Origin: Paenibacillus cymbidii
Lineage (GTDB): Bacteria > Bacillota > Bacilli > Paenibacillales > NBRC-103111
Direction: 5' to 3'
Assembly (NCBI RefSeq): GCF_004764705.1
Contig: NZ_SHLX01000009.1
Span: 186,001 to 250,000, forward strand
Length of the DNA stretch: 64,000 nucleotides
Shown: positions 49,125 through 58,548 of the stretch, piece after piece
How the letters are laid out: every line of letters starts with the position of its first letter
How positions within the stretch are numbered: the first letter of the stretch is position 1
Made by a program: the position numbers and the translations under genes
Notes under the pieces: model-generated
What the model was told of the DNA's origin: nothing
What the model saw: only the letters and a program-made list of their open reading frames with translations
The model's database searches: none

Positions 49125-52100
49125 ATGAGCATCAACAAGAAACGGTCATGGCGGCGCCTGTTGTCCGGCCTGCTGCTGGCGACCATGCTGGCGGCTCCGC
49201 TTGGCATCGCGCCCGTACAGCCTGCACAGGCGGCAACAGGGGAGTTGGTCGTTTATGACGACGCGCTTTCCGCCGAGTTTGCCGACTATGGATGGGCACA
49301 ACATAACTTGGCGGAAACGGGCATCGTGCATAGCGGGTCGCAGGCGATCCGGTTCGATCCGGACGAAGGACAGGCCTTGTATTTTTATAAAGACCGGATT
49401 ATAAACGCGGCCGATTACGGCTCCTTGCGATTCTGGATCCATGGCGGAGCCGGCCACGGCCAGCAATTTACGCTGGTATTGACGTTGGGCGGACAAGCCG
49501 TGGCGGAAATTCCGTCAAACGCATTGCTGCCGGCAGGAGGAGTCGCCGGCGCTTGGCAGCAGGTCGACGTGCCGCTGGCGGATTATGGTGCGACCGGCTT
49601 GCTGGACGGCATCCTGATCTGGGGAGCCGGCGATCAGGAGCCGCTCTATCTCGACGATATCGCCTTCACCGTGCGGGCGCCAGGACAGTCGCCGACGCCG
49701 GGGCCAACATCGTCGCCGACGCCGTCGCCTTCCGGAGGACCGACGGCGAAACCTTCGGTTTCGCCGTCATCCTCGCCAGCTCCGGGCGATCCGATTGAGC
49801 CCGTCGAAGGCTTGTACGTATTCGACGATGCGCTCGCCGATTCGTTCACCGATTACAGCTGGGCGCAGCATAGTTTGGAAGAGAGCGAAACCGTTCATAC
49901 CGGATCGCGTTCCATTCGCTTCCAGCCAGATGGGGACGCGGCGTTGTATCTGTACAGCGATCGCATTGTGCTGACCAAAGAGTATGAGAGGCTGAAGCTT
50001 TGGGTGAATGGCGGCGCTTCGGGCGGCCAACAGGTGAAGCTTGTGTTCCTGTCGGGCGGCCAGGCGGTTGCCGAACATTCGCTGAGTGACTGGCTGCCGG
50101 AAGGCATTCCTGCCGAACAATGGGCGCTTGTCGACATTGCGCTGGCGGACCTCCAACTGCCGGGGCAATTGTTCGACGGCATCATGCTGGCCGGCACGGT
50201 GCCGGGCGAACAAGCGGCACTGTACGTGGACGACATGGCGCTGATGGCCAAACAGGTTGCACAAGCCGCTGTCGTTGAAGTGCGCATGGATAAAAATCGC
50301 TTCGTTATGCTGCCCGGTGAACATCAGACCTTGCAAAGCGAAACTTTTCTCGCTTCGGGGGACACTGGTATCGTGACTGAGCAAGCCGAATGGTCGACCG
50401 ACCGGCCGGACGTGCTGCAGGTCGAGAAAGGGCGATTGACGGCGCTTGCACCGGGTATCGCCAAGGTGACGGCAACCTACAAAGGTTTGCATGCCGAGGC
50501 ATATGTACAAGTGACAGACGTTATCTCGGAACCGGTTTATGCCGATGAACTGGAGGAAGGGTACCGCAACCTCAGCTGGCATGACAAAGACTTCGCCAAT
50601 GCAGAGCAGGCGCACAGCGGTATGCGATCGATCAAGTTTGAGCCCGACGGCTGGGACGGCGTATGGATCGCCAGCGCGGCAGAGAAGGCGCTTGCCGATT
50701 ATTACGGCGTACGGTTCCGCTTGTTTGGCGGGGCAACAGGCGGGCAGAAGCTGTTGTTTCACATTTACGAAGGCGGTACTTCGCTAGGCGCAATCGATGT
50801 GAACCGCTATTTGCCGGAAGGCGGCTTGCTGCCCGGGCAATGGACGGAAATAACGGTCAATATGGCCGATGTCGGCTTGGAAACAGGCTCGTTTGACGGT
50901 TTCATCCTGCAAGCGGCAACCGAAGGGAATCAGGACGCCGTATACATCGACGATATCGAATTGCTGCGCAATCCGAACCCGGGCCAACTGCCCGAGCCGG
51001 AACTGCCGATCATCGGTGTCACGGTCGACACCGAAGCGGCGCGCAAGCCGATCAGCAATAATATATATGGCATTAACTACGACGAATCGCATCCGACCGA
51101 CTCGAAGCTGCCGTTCCCGGTGCAGCGCTGGGGCGGCAACCAAACGACGCGCTACAATTGGGAGCTTGACGTGGCTAACCGTGCGTCGGACTGGTACTTC
51201 ATGAACTATCCGTATGAAACGGATCAACCGGAGCAACTGCCGAACGGGTCGATGGCCGACCGGTTCATCGACATGGTGCGCGGCGACGGCAGCAACGGCG
51301 GCGCCGGAGGCAATGTGCTGCTGACGGTGCCGACGATCGGCTGGACGCCTAAAGATCGTGTCGTTCGCTACGGCTTCTCGCAGCAAAAGTATGGGACGCA
51401 AACGAGCGGCGCGCCGGAGCTTCGCGATGCGGGCAGCGGCGTGTTCCCAGGCGGCAGCCTCGTGACTGGCAACGATCCCTACGATACGTCCAAGCCGATC
51501 GGTCCCGACTTTGTGACCCGCTGGATGGACCATATTGCACAGCAAACGGCCGGCGGCGTTCATATGTATGCGCTCGACAACGAGCCGGAAATCTGGCACG
51601 TGACGCACCGAGACGTTCATCCGAATGCGCCGACGTACGATGAACTGTGGAACAAAACCGTACAATACGGGACGGCGATCAAGCAGAAAGATCCGGCAGC
51701 GCAGTTGTTCGGTCCGGTATCCTGGGGCTGGTGCGCTTACTTCTACTCGTCGGCCGACAATTGCGCGGACGGACCGGATCGGCAGGCGCATGAAGGCATG
51801 CCGTTCCTTGCTTGGTATCTGAAGCAAGCGCAAGCGTATGAAGAACAAACCGGCATCCGTCTGATCGACTATCTGGACATTCATTATTACTCCCAGGAAG
51901 ACGGCGTGCCTTCTACGGATGAAAGTCCGGCAACGGCCAAACGCCGGTTCCAGGCGCTCAAGTCGCTTTATGATGACAACTTTGTCGATCAGTCGTGGAT
52001 TCAGGAGCCGATCCGGCTCATCCCGAGAATGAAAGAAACGATTGCCGAACAGCTGCCGGGTGTCAAACTGGCGATTACCGAATACAACTTCGGCAATGGC

Positions 52101-52541
52101 GACGGCATTACGGCCGGACTGGCACAAGCGGAAGCGTTGGCGATCTTCGGCCGGGAGGGAGTCGATCTGGCGACCCGGTTCGGCAACTTCCAAGCCGGTA
52201 CGCCGATCGAGGACGCGTTCAAGCTGTTTCTCAACTACGATGGCAACGGCTCGAAAATCGAAGGGAGCAGCGTGCCGACAAGCTCAACCTTGTCCGATGC
52301 GATTGGCTCCTACACCATCGCCGGAAATGACGGCAAGCAATACGTGCTGTTGTTTAACAAAGATACCGTAACCCGCGCAGTGAATGTAAAGACGGGTTCC
52401 ACCGGCGATACGTCAGCCGACGTGTATCGGTTCGATGCCAATACCCGCCTGGCGGCTGCAGGAACGGTGGCATCATCCGACGATGGGACGATTGCGCTGC
52501 GGCTTCCCAAACGTTCGGCAACGTTGCTTGTTATTCCATGA
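49125..52541 (+). CDS. Secreted multi-modular GH44 endoglucanase/xyloglucanase
   Basis: The product is 1138 residues: signal peptide (LLSGLLLATMLAAPLGIAP, cleavage near AQA), two ~140-residue beta-sandwich modules (about 41-185 and 227-372) separated by a P/S/T linker, a Big_2-like Ig domain (~378-465), a third copy of the beta-sandwich (~468-612), then a GH44 catalytic region from ~620. GH44 features are clear: RWGGNQTTRYNWELDVANRA, acid/base E820 in YALDNEPEIWHVTH and nucleophile candidate E986 in LAITEYNFGNGDG. GH44 enzymes cleave beta-1,4-glucans such as carboxymethylcellulose and xyloglucan. The three beta-sandwich modules are homologous to each other and may bind carbohydrate. AGGAGGG lies 8 bases before the ATG. 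A terminator follows. Confidence 0.92.
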   Translation: MSINKKRSWRRLLSGLLLATMLAAPLGIAPVQPAQAATGELVVYDDALSAEFADYGWAQHNLAETGIVHSGSQAIRFDPDEGQALYFYKDRIINAADYGSLRFWIHGGAGHGQQFTLVLTLGGQAVAEIPSNALLPAGGVAGAWQQVDVPLADYGATGLLDGILIWGAGDQEPLYLDDIAFTVRAPGQSPTPGPTSSPTPSPSGGPTAKPSVSPSSSPAPGDPIEPVEGLYVFDDALADSFTDYSWAQHSLEESETVHTGSRSIRFQPDGDAALYLYSDRIVLTKEYERLKLWVNGGASGGQQVKLVFLSGGQAVAEHSLSDWLPEGIPAEQWALVDIALADLQLPGQLFDGIMLAGTVPGEQAALYVDDMALMAKQVAQAAVVEVRMDKNRFVMLPGEHQTLQSETFLASGDTGIVTEQAEWSTDRPDVLQVEKGRLTALAPGIAKVTATYKGLHAEAYVQVTDVISEPVYADELEEGYRNLSWHDKDFANAEQAHSGMRSIKFEPDGWDGVWIASAAEKALADYYGVRFRLFGGATGGQKLLFHIYEGGTSLGAIDVNRYLPEGGLLPGQWTEITVNMADVGLETGSFDGFILQAATEGNQDAVYIDDIELLRNPNPGQLPEPELPIIGVTVDTEAARKPISNNIYGINYDESHPTDSKLPFPVQRWGGNQTTRYNWELDVANRASDWYFMNYPYETDQPEQLPNGSMADRFIDMVRGDGSNGGAGGNVLLTVPTIGWTPKDRVVRYGFSQQKYGTQTSGAPELRDAGSGVFPGGSLVTGNDPYDTSKPIGPDFVTRWMDHIAQQTAGGVHMYALDNEPEIWHVTHRDVHPNAPTYDELWNKTVQYGTAIKQKDPAAQLFGPVSWGWCAYFYSSADNCADGPDRQAHEGMPFLAWYLKQAQAYEEQTGIRLIDYLDIHYYSQEDGVPSTDESPATAKRRFQALKSLYDDNFVDQSWIQEPIRLIPRMKETIAEQLPGVKLAITEYNFGNGDGITAGLAQAEALAIFGREGVDLATRFGNFQAGTPIEDAFKLFLNYDGNGSKIEGSSVPTSSTLSDAIGSYTIAGNDGKQYVLLFNKDTVTRAVNVKTGSTGDTSADVYRFDANTRLAAAGTVASSDDGTIALRLPKRSATLLVIP

Positions 52542-53273
52542 CGCGTACAAACCGGGCACGCCCTCTAACGGGCGTGCCTTCATTACGCATGCGGGCATAT
52601 GTGTCATCAGCGTACACATGACACTCGTATCCAGGAGGCGGCCAAACCGTTCCGGAGCCCCGTTGCTTGTGCTGCGATAATAAAATTCATCCACGTAAAT
52701 CTGCTCATTCTCCGGCCACACATTGCGATACATGGTACGGATAAAACCGGCCGCACGGTCCAGCATGATCCGCACGGCACGCTGTACGACTTCAGGGGTG
52801 CTGTTCCGCTTGTTTTCTTCCTCGGCATGCTTGTCTGGAAAGAGTTTGCGCAGCACCGCGTCGATCGGCCGGTTGCCCAGTGCAGCCGCGCTAAGCGGAT
52901 GCGGGCCGTTCTCTTGGCTGAGGATGTATCGGATCTTACGAAGCAGGCCAAGCGCCGAACGATAATTGATGGCAAGCTTGGCTGCGAGCCACCGAGCGGA
53001 ACAAGGCTGGTCGGCGGCGATCAAGTACATCGCCAGAAACCAGTGCCGCACGGGCAGCTTCGTTCTATGCATGACTGTCCCGGTCGTAACGGAAAACTGC
53101 AGCCGACATTCCTTGCACTGCATCAGTCCTCGCTTGGGAATGCGGTAGCAGCTTTCGTTTTCGCAGCGCGGACAAAAAACTTCCTGCGGCCAACGTACGC
53201 GGAACAAATGCTCGCGGCACGCCGCTTCGTCCGGAAACAACTTGTTAAATTGCTCCATTATTTCCTGCTTCAT
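52473..53273 (-). pseudogene. IS1595-type transposase fragment with zinc-ribbon N-terminus, 3' truncated
   Basis: The protein starts MKQEIMEQFNKLFPDEAACR with GGAGGT 4 bases upstream of the ATG at 53273. It has the IS1595 zinc ribbon (FCPRCENESCYRI, MQCKECRLQFSVTTGTVMH) and the KLPVRHWFLAMYLI element typical of the family. A catalytic-core start may be visible in IYVDEFYYR, but the rest of the DDE/DDN domain is missing. The last ~45 residues are read through the terminator hairpin and the antisense of the GH44 tail, so the original end is lost. I did not find terminal inverted repeats. It is either a decayed insertion or a domesticated short relative. Confidence 0.72.
52555..52578. terminator. 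Terminator after the GH44 gene
   Basis: Perfect 9-bp arms GGCACGCCC / GGGCGTGCC around TCTAAC, followed by TTCATT on the plus strand. The antisense transposase frame runs through it. Confidence 0.8.
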
Positions 53274-53527
53274 AAATACCTCCAATTGCCCCCTAATCTT
53301 AAATAAAAACACTGAAGTAGATTCCATGAATTAGAACATGTGTTCTTATTTTGATTATCATAGTTAAAATTTGGGTTCTTGTCAAGCCTGCTGTCGTGCT
53401 CAACAAGGTGCCTCTTCATATAATGCGGTTATCAGAGATAATGGCTTACGCAGTGTATCATTGATGGCATTGATAACTGGAGCCGGTCGAGCGTTTTGTT
53501 TCGCGCGCCGCTGTTTCCGTAGCGTTA

Positions 53528-53717
53528 TGCATATATGCATGACGATCAGAAAGTTCGTAACTAAATACATATATGCATGTCGTGCAGATATTCCTTTAAT
53601 GGAGCCATGTAGGTATGACGAATAGAAGTCTCGTAACGAACTGCATATATGTACAACGTGCAGAAAGTTCGTAACAAAGTGCATATATGCATAACATGCA
53701 GAAAGAAGGGCGGCGAG
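53528..53717. repeat. Five tandem copies of a 38-bp repeat
   Basis: Units begin at 53528, 53566, 53604, 53642 and 53680, exactly 38 bp apart. The consensus starts TGCATATATGCATNACG, continues NNCAGAAAGTTCGTAAC and ends NAAN. Units 1, 4 and 5 are closest; unit 3 is the most diverged. There are no spacers, so it is not a CRISPR array. The core also forms the palindrome at 43298-43337. Confidence 0.93.
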
Positions 53718-53804
53718 ATATACACGCCTCAACAATTCCATGTGTTAAAGCATTAGTGTGGGAGGGAATAGCGAGAAGGGGGAAGCAAGGAGAGAAGGCG
53801 GCAC

Positions 53805-53842
53805 TAAAAAACGGACTGAAGGGGCCACCCCTGTCAGTCCGT
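53805..53842 (-). terminator. Terminator of the DUF3900 gene (minus strand)
   Basis: On the minus strand ACGGACTGA pairs with TCAGTCCGT with an inner GGGG / CCCC stem, followed by TTTTTTAG, 14 bases after the stop. Confidence 0.9.
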
Positions 53843-53855
53843 CTCTACATACAAG

Positions 53856-55157
53856 TTAAAAAGAGTCCTCTCTTCGCCGTTTCGCCAATGAGCGGATCCG
53901 GCCTGCCACTTGCTCGAGTTCCTCCGGCTGGAGCAATTCCACCGGAGATACGCCTTTGTCGAACTGGAAAGCGTCGCCGACGATTACGACCGCATACTGG
54001 TCGCCGATCCGGGCAAGATGGACACGGTCGCCGTAGTCGGCCATTTTGCCGCGGACGACGACATGGTCGAGCTTCAGCTTCAGCTCCAATTCCGGCTGCA
54101 GCTCAACCAATTGTGCGGTCGCTTCGGCTACCCGCTCGTGTGTCCATTCTTCCTGCAGCCCGCGCTTGTCGCTGTACGCCCAACGCTCCAGTCGTTCGTC
54201 CGCAGGTCCACGAGCGTTACCGGGCAACGAAGGAGCGGCAGACTGCGCATAAAGCGGCGGCTGCCCATTATTGATATAACCGTCGTCAGCCTGGCTTCCG
54301 GTTGTTTCGCTCCATTCGCTATAACCGGAATGCGATGCTGCACCGATCTCTTCATCGGCAGGGCCGTTGTAAGGAGCGGAGACAGGAACGGGACTCGCAT
54401 CCTGAGCCGCCGGCGCCTGAATGGGCGGCCAAGCGGCAGCTTCTCCGCCGGATTCCGCCACATACTGCTGCACCATACCGAGCACCCGCTCGCTGACAAT
54501 TTCGGGCATTGACTTTTCATACGAGACATAGCGCAAAAAGTCTTCGAAGTAACGAGCATGCGACGCTTGATGAATTTTCAGTTCCCATTCGTCCCGCATG
54601 CCTTCTTCCGGCATGTTTGGGTACTGGATCGATTTGATGTTGCGGGCGCTGATGGCCATTTCGACGCGGGAGATCAAGCTGCGCTCGTCGGAGACGCGGG
54701 CGATTTTGGACTCGAAATCGCATTTCAGCACAAAAACGAACGGCTCGTCGAAATACCGGGTCAACATGGCACTGGCCACAATCAGCGCGCCGCCCCTGAC
54801 CGCGCTTGTGTCCACATACATCCGTGCCAACTCGTCGCCCGCTTCCTGGAACGATTCTTTGCCGTGAGCGGTGCGCAGACGTTGGAACAAATTATAGTTG
54901 GGATTGCTCGCCAACTCCTGGCCCGGCTCCGCCATAAAACGGCCGATTTTCGTCGGGGCGTTTTCGCTGGCGGCATTCAACTCCGCTTTTCGCTTGCCGA
55001 TTCGCGCGAATTCGCCGTCAAGGAACGATTTGATTTCGCTTTCCTCATAGTCGTCGCGGTCCAATGTCTGGTAATGTTTGTATCGTTTGGCCGTTTCCGG
55101 CTCCCGTTCCTCGGTCGGAATGACGAAGAAGGAAAGATATTGAATGGTAAAATCCAT
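53856..55157 (-). CDS. DUF3900-like protein of unknown function
   Basis: The product from the ATG at 55157 is 433 residues, soluble, with no signal peptide. The N-terminal ~240 residues are well-ordered (MDFTIQYLSFFVIPTEEREP, GGALIVASAMLTRYFDEPFVFVLKCDFESK, RDEWELKIHQASHARYFEDFLRYV). They match my memory of the DUF3900 family of Bacillales. A low-complexity linker rich in A, S, P, G and E (about 245-330) joins it to a C-terminal ~100-residue domain (LVELQPELELKLKLDHVVVRGK). GGGGTG lies 6 bases before the ATG; a GTG at 55166 is an alternative. It stands alone and ends at a strong terminator. The function is unknown. Confidence 0.72.
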   Translation of the reverse strand: MDFTIQYLSFFVIPTEEREPETAKRYKHYQTLDRDDYEESEIKSFLDGEFARIGKRKAELNAASENAPTKIGRFMAEPGQELASNPNYNLFQRLRTAHGKESFQEAGDELARMYVDTSAVRGGALIVASAMLTRYFDEPFVFVLKCDFESKIARVSDERSLISRVEMAISARNIKSIQYPNMPEEGMRDEWELKIHQASHARYFEDFLRYVSYEKSMPEIVSERVLGMVQQYVAESGGEAAAWPPIQAPAAQDASPVPVSAPYNGPADEEIGAASHSGYSEWSETTGSQADDGYINNGQPPLYAQSAAPSLPGNARGPADERLERWAYSDKRGLQEEWTHERVAEATAQLVELQPELELKLKLDHVVVRGKMADYGDRVHLARIGDQYAVVIVGDAFQFDKGVSPVELLQPEELEQVAGRIRSLAKRRREDSF

Positions 55158-55261
55158 GGTCGGCACCCCGGCAGTTCATGACGTCAATAAACAACATCCT
55201 TAACTGTACCATAGAGGAATCGGAGTAGGGAAGGGGGCGCCGCGGCGAGCCGGAGGCCGCT

Positions 55262-56215
55262 TCACGCTTTTTGCCGCGGCCGCAACGAGGAAAACACGAG
55301 GTTCATTCCGTTCAACACGAGGAAGAACAAAATTTCGCTCATGATGTTCCACACCCGTGCGATGACAGATATTTGCAGCGCGGTAGTCGTATCCATTTGA
55401 TAGGAAAGAAAATACACCAGAAATCCTTCCCGCACCCCGAGTCCGCCCGGAAGCGGGCTGAGCATGCCGAGCAGCCATGCGGCAGCGAAAGTGCCTGCGG
55501 CAAAAAACACGTTGACATGAAAAACGCCAAAGCTGCGAAGCAGCAGCCAAAAGGCGACGCCCATCACGAAATGACTGGCGAGAAAGCAGCCGAGGTACAG
55601 AAAGAACCGGTTGCGCGGCATCGCGACTTCCAAGGCGCTTAAGCTTGAAGTAAACCGCTTGAGCGGAAACTTGCCGAGGAGCGTTCGCAAGCCTTTGCCG
55701 AAAGCGGCAAACAGCGGGGTATAAAACACGAAAAAAACGAGCAGCAAGCCGGCGATCAGCACGACGACCGGCCACGAAGCCATCCCGGCATCGACGATCA
55801 CAACGAGCGAATAAAGGAAGGCGGCAAGGATGAGCAGCACATTTTCGTACAGCAGCGCCGTCGTCTGAGAGGCCAGCGAAACGCCGTGCCGACTGGCCAG
55901 CACGACACGTCCGGCGTAGTTCCAGATGCCGCCCGGGATATATTTGGCGAATTGCGAGTTGATGAAGACGGTGAGCCCTTGCCGCATCGTCAGCTGCCGT
56001 CCGGTGTCATTCAAAATGAGCACCCAAATGCCGGCCTGCAGCGACAGAAAGATGGTGAAAAGCGCCAGCGAGCTATAGAACAAGTAGCCCGTATGCTTCA
56101 AGTAGTCGAGGAGTTCGACAAACTTGAGCGGCAAATTGGCCGCGACAAAATAGACCACGATACCGGCGATGAGGAGTTGAATCAGAACGGGCAGCGCTTT
56201 TTTCCACGAAAACAT
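55262..56215 (-). CDS. UPF0104/LPG-synthase-TM-like integral membrane protein
   Basis: The product is 317 residues with about eight TM segments (LIQLLIAGIVVYFVAANL, FYSSLALFTIFLSLQAGIWVLI, VVVLIAGLLLVFFVFYTPL and others). Family motifs include NSQFAKYIPGGIWNYAGRV and LSPLPGGLGVREGFLVYFL, found in the transmembrane (flippase-like) domain of lysyl-phosphatidylglycerol synthases and in UPF0104 proteins. The cytosolic aminoacyl-transferase domain of full MprF is absent, so a lipid-transport or export role is more likely than lysylation. GGAGG lies about 14 bases before the ATG at 56215, a rather long spacing. It is a single-gene unit about 105 bases upstream of the DUF3900 gene on the same strand. 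Confidence 0.85.
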   Translation of the reverse strand: MFSWKKALPVLIQLLIAGIVVYFVAANLPLKFVELLDYLKHTGYLFYSSLALFTIFLSLQAGIWVLILNDTGRQLTMRQGLTVFINSQFAKYIPGGIWNYAGRVVLASRHGVSLASQTTALLYENVLLILAAFLYSLVVIVDAGMASWPVVVLIAGLLLVFFVFYTPLFAAFGKGLRTLLGKFPLKRFTSSLSALEVAMPRNRFFLYLGCFLASHFVMGVAFWLLLRSFGVFHVNVFFAAGTFAAAWLLGMLSPLPGGLGVREGFLVYFLSYQMDTTTALQISVIARVWNIMSEILFFLVLNGMNLVFSSLRPRQKA

Positions 56216-56277
56216 CCGTATCGTCGCCTCCTTCCTATTCAGTATATCTTTTCCGGCGGAAGGGTTACACATACGGG

Positions 56278-56313
56278 CAACAAAAAGAGCCTGAGGCGCA
56301 TGGCCTGAGGCTC
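56278..56313 (-). terminator. Terminator after the sugar isomerase gene (minus strand)
   Basis: On the minus strand GAGCCTCAGGC pairs with GCCTCAGGCTC with one mismatch around a short loop, followed by TTTTTGTT. Confidence 0.8.
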
Positions 56314-56363
56314 GTGTCGTGTCGATCGGAAACGCGATTGTCGTTACTTCCCGTTGCTGATCG

Positions 56364-57332
56364 TTATACCCACCACATATCGCCGAGCGGTTCGCGGATC
56401 AGCACTTGCTGCAGGTTCGCTACCGCCTTGGAGAAGCCTTCGTTGACCGACATCAAACCGTCCTCGTGTTCGATGCTGACGACGTAGTCATATCCGACGA
56501 GACGCAACGCGCTGATAATGTCGGCCCACGTCTTCAAGTCGTGGCCAAAGCCGACGGAGCGGAACTGCCAGGCGCGGTCAAGCATGTTGGCGTATGACTG
56601 CATGTCTGTCAAGCCGTAGCGGTTGACGTTGATCGGATCGATCGACGTATCCTTCGCGTGGAAGTGATGGATCGCTCCGGCGCGGCCGAGAATTTGCACG
56701 GCTTGCACCGGGTCGATGCCTTGCCACCACATGTGGCTCGGGTCGAGGTTGGCGCCGATAACGTCGCCTGCCGCTTCGCGCAGTCGGAGCAGCGTCGCCG
56801 GCGTATGTACGGAGAAGCCGCCGTGCAGCTCCAAGCCGAATTTGACGCCGCGCGCTGCAGCGAATTTGCCGGCTTCGGTCCAGTACGGAATGACTTTGTT
56901 CGCCCATTGCCAGTCGAGTATTTCCTGGTAATCGTTCGGCCAAGGCGCTACCGGCCAGTTCGGATACTTGGCGTCCTCATGGTCGCCCGGGCAGCCGGAG
57001 AACGTGTTGACGACCGGTACGCCGAGGCGCTGCGCCAGCTCGACGGTGATGTTGATCGTCTCCTGCGCTTCCTTGGCGATATGCTTCTGCGGATGAAGCG
57101 GGTTGTTATGGCAGCTCAGCGCGCTGATCGTCAGACCGCGGGACTCGATCGCCTGCTGAAACGCTTTCAGCTTGCCGGCGTCGGCGAGCAGCTCCGCCGG
57201 TTTGCAATGCGCGTCGCCGGGCCAGCCGCCGGTGCCGATCTCGACGGCGTCAAGTCCTTTGGATGCAATGTAATCGAGCGCTTCTTCGAGAGATTGTTGT
57301 CCGAACAAGACGGTAAAAACGCCTAATTTCAT
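56364..57332 (-). CDS. Sugar phosphate isomerase/epimerase (AP endonuclease 2 / xylose-isomerase-like TIM barrel)
   Basis: The product is 322 residues, a full TIM barrel of the family. Candidate metal ligands are in FGLELHGGFSVH, IGANLDPSHMWWQG, HHFHAKDTSID and VVSIEHEDGL; the substrate-loop histidine may be in ALSCHNNPLHPQ. Members interconvert sugars or act on inositol-type compounds; the substrate cannot be read. The start ATG at 57332 has GGAGGTG 6-7 bases upstream. A perfect -10 (TATAAT on the minus strand, 57372-57377) lies 40 bases upstream inside the end of the DltB-like gene region, and the gene ends at its own terminator, so it is independently transcribed. Confidence 0.9.
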   Translation of the reverse strand: MKLGVFTVLFGQQSLEEALDYIASKGLDAVEIGTGGWPGDAHCKPAELLADAGKLKAFQQAIESRGLTISALSCHNNPLHPQKHIAKEAQETINITVELAQRLGVPVVNTFSGCPGDHEDAKYPNWPVAPWPNDYQEILDWQWANKVIPYWTEAGKFAAARGVKFGLELHGGFSVHTPATLLRLREAAGDVIGANLDPSHMWWQGIDPVQAVQILGRAGAIHHFHAKDTSIDPINVNRYGLTDMQSYANMLDRAWQFRSVGFGHDLKTWADIISALRLVGYDYVVSIEHEDGLMSVNEGFSKAVANLQQVLIREPLGDMWWV

Positions 57333-57371
57333 GAATGGCACCTCCGAATTGGGTTTCCTTTTCCAAACTCG

Positions 57372-57400
57372 ATTATATCATGCCCCATCTTCAAAATGAA
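57372..57400 (-). promoter_or_regulatory. Candidate promoter of the sugar isomerase gene
   Basis: On the minus strand TTCATT, 17 bases, then a perfect TATAAT (57372-57377). The -35 overlaps the 3' end of the DltB-like gene. Confidence 0.55.
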
Positions 57401-58545
57401 GGCAAATGGAACAAGCCCCGGTACACCTTCAGCACCGTTTCCGGCGCTCCCCCGTAAACGATAATCGCCGAGGTGACGAACGCCTGGGTGAGCGCGATGC
57501 GAAACCAATAGTAGGCGCGCGACACTTTCTTTTTGTTCACGGTCGTCTTTTGCAGCAGGTTCTCGCCGGCCAGCAGCAAGCCGTGGTAGACGCCCCAGGC
57601 GATGTACGGCCACGTGAAGCCGTGCCAAATGCCGATCAGCGTCATGACAAGCAGCGACAAGCCGGCGCCTTCGACCCGCGTCAGCGCGCGTCGCGAGAAG
57701 AACATGAAGATATGGTCGCGGAACCAGTCCCCTAGCGTGGCGTGCCAGTTGCGCCAATATTGGGTCAGGGTAGGGGAGAGGAACGGCTTCTTGAAGTTTT
57801 CCGGGATCGTATAGCCGAACAGACGGCCCATGCCGACGGCAATGTCGGAGTAGCCGGAGAAGTCGAAATAGATCAGCGCATAAAACCAGATCATCAGGAA
57901 CAACGACTCGTGCGTATGCAGCTCCCGGCCCATGACGTGGTCGAAGACGGAGGTCATCCAGGCGACGAGCACGATTTTTTTGAACATGCCGAGGATGATG
58001 CGTTTGATCCCCATTTCGAAAGCGGCTGCATCGACGGCGTACGGCTTTTTCGCATCGGCGATGAAGTCGCGGAATTTCAGGATCGGCCCTGATGTAAACG
58101 TCGGCACAAACAGCACGTAGTTGGCATAATCGATCAGTTTGCACTGCCCGTCACGCCCGATGAAGTAGGCGAAATAAAGCGCGTCGATCACTTTCAGCAC
58201 GTTGTAAATGAGGCCGAGCGTAATGACGGCTTCGAACAGCGGATGATGCAGTTCGCCCATGACGAACAGCCGCAGCACCGACACGGCGGCAACGTTCAGC
58301 GCGATAAACAGCACGAACCACATGCGGCGCATCGACGGGACGCGGCACAGAAAACTATAGGCGATATAATTGAGCAGCGTATAAGCCGCGTAAAAGAGCG
58401 CCAGCTTCTCGCTGAACACGTACAGGAAGCCGAGGTTGAACGCGAGCAGCAGCACGCGTTTGTTAGCCGGCCACCGGCGCGTCAGCATCAGCGCCGCCAC
58501 CATCGCCGCCATCGCGACGACGGCGTTCATGTTTAAATACCACAT
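57391..58545 (-). CDS. DltB-like MBOAT membrane O-acyltransferase
   Basis: The product is 384 residues with about ten TM segments and the MBOAT signatures: SGPILKFRDF, FDFSGYSDIAVGMGRLFG, YWRNWHATLGDWFRDHIFM and IGIWHGFTWPYIAWGVYHG. The invariant catalytic-type histidine is H308 and the second conserved one is H268. In the Dlt pathway DltB takes D-alanyl groups from the carrier protein DltC and moves them across the membrane. Here the gene follows a DltX-like peptide (3 bases gap) and a DltD-like protein, and an ACP and an aaRS-like ligase are encoded upstream. It is therefore the likely transporter/transferase of a non-DltA aminoacylation pathway. GAGGGG lies about 9 bases before the ATG. 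Its closest relatives could also be AlgI-type. Confidence 0.9.
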   Translation of the reverse strand: MWYLNMNAVVAMAAMVAALMLTRRWPANKRVLLLAFNLGFLYVFSEKLALFYAAYTLLNYIAYSFLCRVPSMRRMWFVLFIALNVAAVSVLRLFVMGELHHPLFEAVITLGLIYNVLKVIDALYFAYFIGRDGQCKLIDYANYVLFVPTFTSGPILKFRDFIADAKKPYAVDAAAFEMGIKRIILGMFKKIVLVAWMTSVFDHVMGRELHTHESLFLMIWFYALIYFDFSGYSDIAVGMGRLFGYTIPENFKKPFLSPTLTQYWRNWHATLGDWFRDHIFMFFSRRALTRVEGAGLSLLVMTLIGIWHGFTWPYIAWGVYHGLLLAGENLLQKTTVNKKKVSRAYYWFRIALTQAFVTSAIIVYGGAPETVLKVYRGLFHLPSF

Positions 58546-58548
58546 CGT

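Larger units (their letters stand above)
53274..53855. other. Gene-free region with tandem repeats
   Basis: About 580 bases. They hold the five-copy 38-bp tandem repeat (53528-53717) and, at the end, the terminator of the minus-strand DUF3900 gene. Short open frames here are products of the repeat and have no ribosome binding sites. The first ~80 bases are AT-rich and may carry the promoter of the transposase gene. Confidence 0.7.

Noticed and set aside
53528..53717. CRISPR array
   Set aside because: The repeats are directly adjacent with a 38-bp period, there are no unique spacers, and no cas genes are nearby.
53400..53741. 113-codon minus-strand frame across the 38-bp repeats
   Set aside because: Its protein is just the repeat translated in rotating frames (recurring MHIC-like words), with no ribosome binding site.
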